Of a stretch of 18,980 nt of DNA, positions 14,162 through 18,980 are shown piece after piece (position 1 is the stretch's first letter; each line of letters opens with the position of its first letter). The notes beneath the pieces are model-generated. The model had not been told where the DNA came from. It made no database searches and saw only the letters and a program-made list of their open reading frames with translations. Location of the stretch: assembly GCA_948482415.1 (NCBI GenBank), contig CAOMFZ010000019.1:1-18980 (forward strand), written 5' to 3'. Origin of the DNA: an uncultured Mailhella sp. (GTDB taxonomy: Bacteria > Desulfobacterota > Desulfovibrionia > Desulfovibrionales > Desulfovibrionaceae). The translations under genes were made by a program, and so were the position numbers.

Positions 14162-15690
14162 ATTTTCTCCTGGAGCAAGGATTGTCCGTCCATTTCAGCA
14201 GGCTGTTCCTGTTTCCAAAGCGCAAGCAAAGTTGGCGCAATATCGCCCAGTTTTCCTTCTTTTTTTACCTGCAAAGAACCATCTTTGTGCATAAGCAAAA
14301 AGGGAACTTTATTCATGCTGTGGGCTGTTTGGGGTTTTCCTTTGCTGTCAATCATTTCTTCCACATTGCCATGGTCAGCAGTCACGCAGACATACATATT
14401 TTCCGCAAAGGCAGCTTCCACAATTTTCTCAACGCATGTATTTACGGCTTCACAAGCTTTGACGGCTGCGGCGAGATTGCCTGTATGACCCACCATATCA
14501 GGATTTGCCAGATTGCAGACAATAAAATCAAATTTTGCGCTTTTTATGGCGGCAACAAGCTTTTCTGTCACTTCAAAAACACTCATTTCCGGCTTTAAAT
14601 CATAGGTTGCCACATCTTTTGGAGAATTAACCAAAATTCTTTCTTCGCCGGCAAATACTTCTTCCCTTCCTCCGCTGAAGAAATAGGTAACGTGCGCATA
14701 TTTCTCCGTTTCGGCAATGCGTAATTGTTTGAAACCATGCATTGCAACCCATTCCCCTAAGGTATTGGGCAAAACATCCTTGCCAAACGCAACAGGGAGA
14801 GGCAGATCTGCTTCATAGGCTGTCATGGAAGCCATAAAAACTTTTGGCGTTTTTTTGCGTTCAAAACCGGAAAAATCTTTATCCAGAAAGGCATGCACCA
14901 ATTCTCTTGCCCGGTCCGCTCTGAAATTAAAAAAGAAAATTCCGTCATTATCCTGCACTGTAGCTTCTTCTTTTGGCAAAAGCAAATGCGGTTCGATAAA
15001 TTCATCAGTAATATTGCTTGCATAGGACTGAGCAAGAACATCTGCTGCAGAACCTGCCGTATCCGCAGCACCGTCAACCAGCATATGCCATGCTTTTTCC
15101 ACGCGTTCCCAGCGCTTATCCCTGTCCATAGCATAAAAACGGCCGCATACGCTGGCAAGTTTTCCGCCGTATTCCTGTATAGCCGCAAGAATTTCCTGTA
15201 TATAGTTTACACCTGATGTGGGAGAAGTATCCCGTCCGTCCATAAACGCATGCAGATACACAGGCACATTTTGTTCTTTTGCCAAACGAAGCAGCGCTTT
15301 AATATGATTGATATGGCTATGCACGCCGCCGTCAGATAAAAGACCCATTAAATGCAGACGTCCGCGGGCATTTTTTATTTTTGCGCAAAGCTCAAGCAAG
15401 GCAGGATTTTTATAAAAATCACCACTGGCAATAGCCGCATCAACAGCTTTCATATCCTGCAAAACAACACGTCCTGCACCAATATTTAAATGCCCCACTT
15501 CGGAATTGCCGATAAATCCGGCAGGAAGCCCAACAAATTCGCCGGAAGCATTTAATTGTGCCAAATTTTTATCGGCAACAATTTTGTCCAAAAAAGGTGT
15601 ATTGGCAAGCTTTGCCGCATTGCCTGCACTTTCGGGAGCCAATCCGTATCCGTCTAAAATCAGCAATAATGTTTTTGGTATGCTCTTCAT
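14149..15690 (-). CDS. gpmI: 2,3-bisphosphoglycerate-independent phosphoglycerate mutase
   Basis: The 513-residue enzyme interconverts 3- and 2-phosphoglycerate in the cytoplasm using two metal ions and a phosphoserine intermediate. It has the alkaline-phosphatase-type N-terminus LLILDGYGLAP, the catalytic serine segment GNSEVGHLNIGAGR, the substrate-binding insertion GLLSDGGVHSHINH and DGRDTSPTSG, and the C-terminal metal ligands in NPDMVGHTGN and TADHGNVEEM. The length is standard and no key residue is missing. The start is 2 bases after the rsfS stop, with AAAAGG in the rsfS end as ribosome binding site, so the genes form one transcript. Confidence 0.96.
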   Translation of the reverse strand: MKSIPKTLLLILDGYGLAPESAGNAAKLANTPFLDKIVADKNLAQLNASGEFVGLPAGFIGNSEVGHLNIGAGRVVLQDMKAVDAAIASGDFYKNPALLELCAKIKNARGRLHLMGLLSDGGVHSHINHIKALLRLAKEQNVPVYLHAFMDGRDTSPTSGVNYIQEILAAIQEYGGKLASVCGRFYAMDRDKRWERVEKAWHMLVDGAADTAGSAADVLAQSYASNITDEFIEPHLLLPKEEATVQDNDGIFFFNFRADRARELVHAFLDKDFSGFERKKTPKVFMASMTAYEADLPLPVAFGKDVLPNTLGEWVAMHGFKQLRIAETEKYAHVTYFFSGGREEVFAGEERILVNSPKDVATYDLKPEMSVFEVTEKLVAAIKSAKFDFIVCNLANPDMVGHTGNLAAAVKACEAVNTCVEKIVEAAFAENMYVCVTADHGNVEEMIDSKGKPQTAHSMNKVPFLLMHKDGSLQVKKEGKLGDIAPTLLALWKQEQPAEMDGQSLLQEKICVM

Positions 15691-15692
15691 AT

Positions 15693-16073
15693 CTATGCCT
15701 TTTTTGCTCTTTCTGAAAGGACAATATTTTCTGCTTCATGCCATAATCTTTCCAGTTGGAAAAGTTCGCGCGTATCTTCCTGAAAAATATGCACAACAAT
15801 ATCATTTAAATCCACAAGAACCCATGTTCCTGCCTGATAGCCTTCTGTGGATAAAATTTCAAAATTTTCTTTTTTGCTTTCCATAAGAATATGGTCAGCC
15901 AAGCTTTTTGCATGACGAGCAGAAGTTGCAGAAACGATAATCACTATGTCCGTTATGGCACTTTTAACATCTAATACTTTGATATCTTTAGCTTTATTCT
16001 CAAGCAGCCAGGTATAAATATGTTCTGCTTTCTCCTTTGCAGGCATAAGCGAGAATTTTTTTTCTTTTGCCAT
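15693..16073 (-). CDS. rsfS: Ribosome silencing factor RsfS
   Basis: The 126-residue protein matches RsfS/Iojap: a helical start (EKAEHIYTWLLENKAKDIKVLDV), then DIVIIVSATSARHAKSLADHI, GTWVLVDLNDIVVHIFQEDTRELFQLERLW. RsfS binds ribosomal protein uL14 and blocks subunit joining when nutrients are short. A GGAG lies 8 bases before the start. It is the first gene of the minus-strand rsfS-gpmI-zinc-ribbon unit and is divergent from paaK. Confidence 0.94.
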   Translation of the reverse strand: MAKEKKFSLMPAKEKAEHIYTWLLENKAKDIKVLDVKSAITDIVIIVSATSARHAKSLADHILMESKKENFEILSTEGYQAGTWVLVDLNDIVVHIFQEDTRELFQLERLWHEAENIVLSERAKKA

Positions 16074-16164
16074 TCATATACTCCAATGAATTTTTTTCTA
16101 CTTTAGCAAAATTTTTCCCCAAGCACAAACAAGATTTTATACTTTTTTCCTGCTATGCTTTTCC

Positions 16165-16193
16165 TTGACCTCAACCAAAAAATAATGCATAAA
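16165..16193 (+). promoter_or_regulatory. Putative sigma-70 promoter of paaK
   Basis: TTGACC (16165-16170), a 17-base spacer and CATAAA (16188-16193). The -35 is one mismatch and the -10 two mismatches from consensus. It sits about 40 bases upstream of the paaK start. Confidence 0.4.
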
Positions 16194-16236
16194 AAACTAT
16201 TCGTTGTGAAAGGTATACTGTAAGGAGTATAATGCT

Positions 16237-17535
16237 ATGATGTTTCAACAAGATTTGGAAACCTTACCAAAAGATGAATTAAAAAATTTACAGCTCACAC
16301 GTTTGCAGGATCTTTGTGCCCGTCTTTATGCCAATGTTCCGTTTTATCAGCGTAAGTTTGATGAAATCGGCATAACCCCCAAGGACATAAAATCCCTCGC
16401 TGATATCAAATATTTACCTTTTACGGAAAAGCAGGATATGCGCGACAATTATCCCTATGGGTTATTTGCCATGCCTAAAGAAAATATCGTGCGTCTGCAT
16501 GCTTCAAGCGGAACAACAGGAAAAGCGACTGTTGTCGGCTATACCAACCGTGACATCAAAAACTGGGCAAATTGTATGGCTCGTTCCTATACCGCCTGCG
16601 GACTGACCCAAAAAGATATGATCCATATTGCCTATGGCTACGGTCTTTTCACCGGCGGACTCGGCGCACACTATGGTGCAGAACAATTAGGCGCTGTCGC
16701 CATTCCCATGTCCGGCGGCTCAACCAAACGCCAGGTACAGCTCATGCGCGATTTTGGCGCAACTGCTCTTTGCTGTACCCCCTCTTATGCACTCTATCTG
16801 TATGAGGCAGGACAGGAAGCCGGTATCAATTTTAAAGAACTTCCTTTGCGCATAGGTGTTTTTGGGGCTGAACCATGGACAGAAGTCATGCGCCATGAAA
16901 TTGAAGAAAAACTTGATATAAGAGCATATAATATTTACGGCTTATCAGAAGTTATGGGTCCCGGTGTTGCCTGTGAATGTGAATCCAGTGCCAATGGACT
17001 GATGCATATTCAGGAAGACCACTTCTATCCGGAAATTATTGACCCGGTTACCGGCGAACAATTACCTGACGGCGAAGAAGGTGAACTTGTCCTCACTACC
17101 CTGACGAAAGAAGGTCTTCCGCTGCTTCGCTACAGAACAAGAGATATCACCTCTATCAATAATACCCCTTGCGCCTGCGGCAGAACGTTCAGAAGAATCA
17201 GCCGTCTCAAAGGTCGTTCTGACGATATGCTGATTATCCGCGGTGTAAACGTTTACCCGCAGCAAATTGAAGGCATCATTATTGAAGCTGAAGGAACTGC
17301 TCCTCATTATCAAATTATTGTCAACAGAGAAGGCGCACTTGATACTGTTGAAATTCTTGTTGAAATTGCTGAAGATTCCTTTGTTGATACCATTAAAGGC
17401 CTGCAGCAGCGCGAACAGAAAATCCAAAAAACAATCAAGGAATTCCTTGGTGTTACAACAAAAGTTCGTCTTGTTGAACCTAAAACCATTGAAAGAACGG
17501 ACGGCAAAGCAAAGCGTATTATTGATAAACGTTAA
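16237..17535 (+). CDS. paaK: Phenylacetate-CoA ligase (PaaK family)
   Basis: The 432-residue enzyme is an ATP-dependent acyl-CoA synthetase that activates phenylacetate or related aryl acetates. It has the expected size, the phosphate loop HASSGTTGKATVVGYT (from ~residue 88), YNIYGLSEVMGPGVACEC (~232), LRYRTRDIT, a CACGRT segment, and RSDDMLIIRGVNVYPQQIE leading to the C-terminal lid with a terminal DGKAKRI lysine motif. In anaerobes of this group it usually works with indolepyruvate-type oxidoreductases in aromatic amino-acid breakdown, but none is in the window. The start is chosen at 16237 with AAGGAG at 16222-16227; a second in-frame ATG follows at once. The PHP-like gene lies 16 bases downstream. 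Confidence 0.93.
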   Translation: MMFQQDLETLPKDELKNLQLTRLQDLCARLYANVPFYQRKFDEIGITPKDIKSLADIKYLPFTEKQDMRDNYPYGLFAMPKENIVRLHASSGTTGKATVVGYTNRDIKNWANCMARSYTACGLTQKDMIHIAYGYGLFTGGLGAHYGAEQLGAVAIPMSGGSTKRQVQLMRDFGATALCCTPSYALYLYEAGQEAGINFKELPLRIGVFGAEPWTEVMRHEIEEKLDIRAYNIYGLSEVMGPGVACECESSANGLMHIQEDHFYPEIIDPVTGEQLPDGEEGELVLTTLTKEGLPLLRYRTRDITSINNTPCACGRTFRRISRLKGRSDDMLIIRGVNVYPQQIEGIIIEAEGTAPHYQIIVNREGALDTVEILVEIAEDSFVDTIKGLQQREQKIQKTIKEFLGVTTKVRLVEPKTIERTDGKAKRIIDKR

Positions 17536-17551
17536 GCCATAACGTCAAATC

Positions 17552-18241
17552 ATGATAGACTTTCATATTGACATAAATGAGCAAATGCCCCTCAGCTCTG
17601 CCATACTGTATGCTAAAAGTATAGGACTGAGGGCTATTGCGCTCATTGTCGCTGCTGAATATATTCCAGGTACAGCTGAAACAGCCGACAGAGCCTTACC
17701 GAAAGACCATATCAAAACATCGCCTTTTCCTGCACAGCTTATGGAAAAACAAGAGTTCGTGCATAAGCTTTCCATTTATTATGATATGCAGGTCTTTTTC
17801 GGTGTGCAGTTACAGCATATCCCCCCTGCTCTGCTTAACGAAACAATACAATTTTATCGGGCTTTGGGCATTTCTCTGATTGGCGTACACGGCGAAAGCA
17901 TAAGCGATCTTGTGGAAAATGGAACCAATTTTTCAGCCATTACGGCAAAAGCAGATATTTTGTATAATCCCGGACTGATTGATGAAAAATGTGTAGAATT
18001 GGCAAAAGAGAACAATGTGTTTTTAGAAATTTCCACACACCCAAAACATGCCTATACCAATGCCCATATTGCAAAACTCGCCCAAAAGTATGGAGCAAAA
18101 CTTGTACTGGGAAGCTGTGCGCATACACTGCACGAAATTCATAGCCCTGCAATGCAGGAACTCATCTTGAAAGGTGCCTGCATTGAAAACCATAACAGCT
18201 ATGAATTATTACAGAAATTACAACAAAATCATAAAATATAA
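17552..18241 (+). CDS. PHP-domain family protein with degenerate metal site (histidinol-phosphatase-like)
   Basis: The 229-residue protein is the size of a single PHP domain and keeps family landmarks: DFHIDI at the start, VHGESISDLVENGTN (111-125), NPGLIDEKCVELAKENNVFLEIS (139-161), TNAHIAKLAQKYGAKLVLGSCAH (169-191). Set against the usual PHP pattern, the metal ligands are mostly changed: the second His of HxH is D7, the Glu of motif two is Q86, the His of HPG is N139 and the Asp of (S/T)DAH is C189. H5, H113 and H191 remain. It is probably not an active phosphoesterase, or it uses an altered site. No clear ribosome binding site is seen; it likely depends on paaK translation. An altered-metal enzyme is the main alternative. 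Confidence 0.75.
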   Translation: MIDFHIDINEQMPLSSAILYAKSIGLRAIALIVAAEYIPGTAETADRALPKDHIKTSPFPAQLMEKQEFVHKLSIYYDMQVFFGVQLQHIPPALLNETIQFYRALGISLIGVHGESISDLVENGTNFSAITAKADILYNPGLIDEKCVELAKENNVFLEISTHPKHAYTNAHIAKLAQKYGAKLVLGSCAHTLHEIHSPAMQELILKGACIENHNSYELLQKLQQNHKI

Positions 18242-18253
18242 AGGAGAGATATT

Positions 18254-18490
18254 ATGGCAGAATGTCCAAAATGTAATGGAACTGGCAGACAATCCTGCGG
18301 TGTTTGCTGGGGCGGTCAAAGACAAATTCTTTGCATGGGCTGCAGCGGACGCGGTTATATCAAACACGAAGACGGCACAAAGGAAACCTGTAAACGCTGT
18401 CACGGGGCAAAAGTGTATATTCCTTTAAGCTGCCCAAAATGCGACAACAGCAAACCTTGCCCGCACTGCAACGGAACTGGGCAAATATAA
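18254..18490 (+). CDS. Small protein of DnaJ-type CxxCxGxG zinc motifs, 78 aa
   Basis: Almost the whole 78-residue protein is zinc-binding sequence: CxxC pairs at C4/C7, C15/C18, C27/C30, C46/C49, C60/C63 and C69/C72, several in the form CPKCNGTG or CMGCSGRG that defines the DnaJ cysteine-rich domain. There is no J domain or C-terminal substrate domain, so it is a free-standing zinc module, like small proteins related to BSD2 or anti-TRAP. Twelve cysteines would hold three zinc ions. It could be a thiol chaperone or a protein-binding adaptor. An AAGGAGAG ribosome binding site lies 6-8 bases upstream. It closes the paaK unit. Confidence 0.85.
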   Translation: MAECPKCNGTGRQSCGVCWGGQRQILCMGCSGRGYIKHEDGTKETCKRCHGAKVYIPLSCPKCDNSKPCPHCNGTGQI

Positions 18491-18906
18491 GTATTTTTTT
18501 CTATGGGGAAAATCTTCTAGAGCATTTCCGATAAATCTTGCGACTTTTATGCAGGGGAAAAACTTTATCTCTGCTGTCCATTTGCGTAAAGCTCGCTCAC
18601 TCGCTAACGCAAACGACTTCGTCGCCTTCGGTGGCTATCTCTGCTGTCTTTATCTGTAACGCTCATAAATTCGCTAACAGCTAAAGCGAAAAAGTTTCTT
18701 CCCCTGCACCCCTTTACAAAACTTTTTAAAATAAATTTCCCCAAGAACATCAAGAAACGACATAATAAACAAAACCGTTATAGACAACGTCCATAACCAT
18801 TTTGTTTTATCATATTATTTTAGAGTAGTTCCTTGTAACATCAAGAATTAAATAAATTGCTTCGCTATCGCTCGCAATAAAGTGTTAATGGAGTGCAATT
18901 CTCATC
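18491..18906. other. Intergenic repeat zone without a gene
   Basis: No credible coding region. It contains the palindromic block at 18551-18727, a degenerate right-arm-like piece ATTGCTTCGCTATCGCTCGC (18856-18875), and AT-rich filler between 18728 and 18850. It leads directly into the second copy of the inverted-repeat element. Confidence 0.55.
18551..18727. repeat. Second palindromic repeat block
   Basis: GCAGGGGAA (18551-18559) pairs exactly with TTCCCCTGC (18699-18707), and the match extends imperfectly into AAAC/GTTT. Inside are a TTTGCGT (18581-18587)/ACGCAAA (18607-18613) hairpin and a GACTTCGTC-like hairpin. AAAAAGTTT (18689-18697) pairs with AAACTTTTT (18719-18727), which may act as a terminator. 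A 21-base stretch at 18569-18589 recurs exactly at 18954-18974. Confidence 0.55.
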
Positions 18907-18980
18907 TCTCCGTCATTGCGAGGAGCGTCATCCGGTCACTTTTACGCTTATAGCTCTGCTGTCCATTTGCGTAATTGCTC
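18907..18980. repeat. Inverted-repeat element, copy 2 (truncated by window end)
   Basis: Bases 18907-18955 match 3684-3732 at 47 of 49 positions, starting TCTCCGTCATTGCGAGG. After TTATAGCT the copies diverge: this one carries CTGCTGTCCATTT before rejoining GCGTAA. The right arm lies beyond the window. Confidence 0.7.

Noticed and set aside
18551..18980. Possible CRISPR array in the terminal repeat zone
   Set aside because: Repeats are palindromic mosaics of unequal length with no regular spacing of unique spacers and no cas genes.

Overview
The window looks like a chromosomal segment of a Gram-negative bacterium with moderate-to-low GC, most likely a Desulfovibrionaceae-type member of the Desulfobacterota. 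The pointers are a complete Mla outer-membrane lipid transport operon, an isolated hydrogenase maturation gene (hypC), a PaaK-type phenylacetate-CoA ligase, a B12-type radical SAM protein fused to a DUF2344 domain, and the rsfS-gpmI pair. The gut or host-associated low-GC branch (Bilophila, Lawsonia, Taurinivorans relatives) is my best guess. It is an inference from gene content and codon style, not an identification.

Layout. Bases 1-227 (minus) hold the N-terminal end of a family 8 glycosyltransferase cut by the window edge. It is divergent from a small uncharacterised gene (362-688) that ends in a strong terminator just before the large radical SAM/DUF2344 gene (760-3351). Bases 3352-3950 have no gene: a nested hairpin, degenerate hairpin-rich sequence, and a ~269-bp element bounded by near-perfect inverted repeats. 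The right arm of that element encodes the last residues and the stop codon of a P1-type (DmpA/NylC) peptidase. The minus strand then carries hypC, an MFS transporter and the P1 peptidase (6515 down to 3934). The plus strand from 6655 to 11665 is a compact operon: mlaE, mlaF, mlaD, mlaC, mlaA, a gpt-like phosphoribosyltransferase and an AI-2E family permease.

Bases 11666-13910 are a very AT-rich island placed between two convergent gene sets. It has its own promoter with a perfect 14-bp palindrome over the -10 element, a class I SAM methyltransferase-like gene, a DUF1848 gene 3 bases downstream (radical-SAM-like Cys motif, but at the C-terminus), and a bidirectional terminator. This two-gene cassette is the best candidate in the window for an undescribed system.

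After the island the minus strand holds rsfS, gpmI and a zinc-ribbon protein gene, tightly packed. Divergently on the plus strand come paaK, a PHP-family protein whose metal ligands are mostly substituted, and a 78-residue protein built of six CxxC motifs like the DnaJ zinc domain. The last ~490 bases are again repeat sequence, including a second copy of the 3.7-kb inverted-repeat element that runs off the end.

Functional theme: mostly housekeeping (outer-membrane lipid asymmetry, purine salvage, glycolysis, ribosome silencing, aromatic acid activation) interrupted by one recently acquired-looking cassette and two zones of palindromic repeats.
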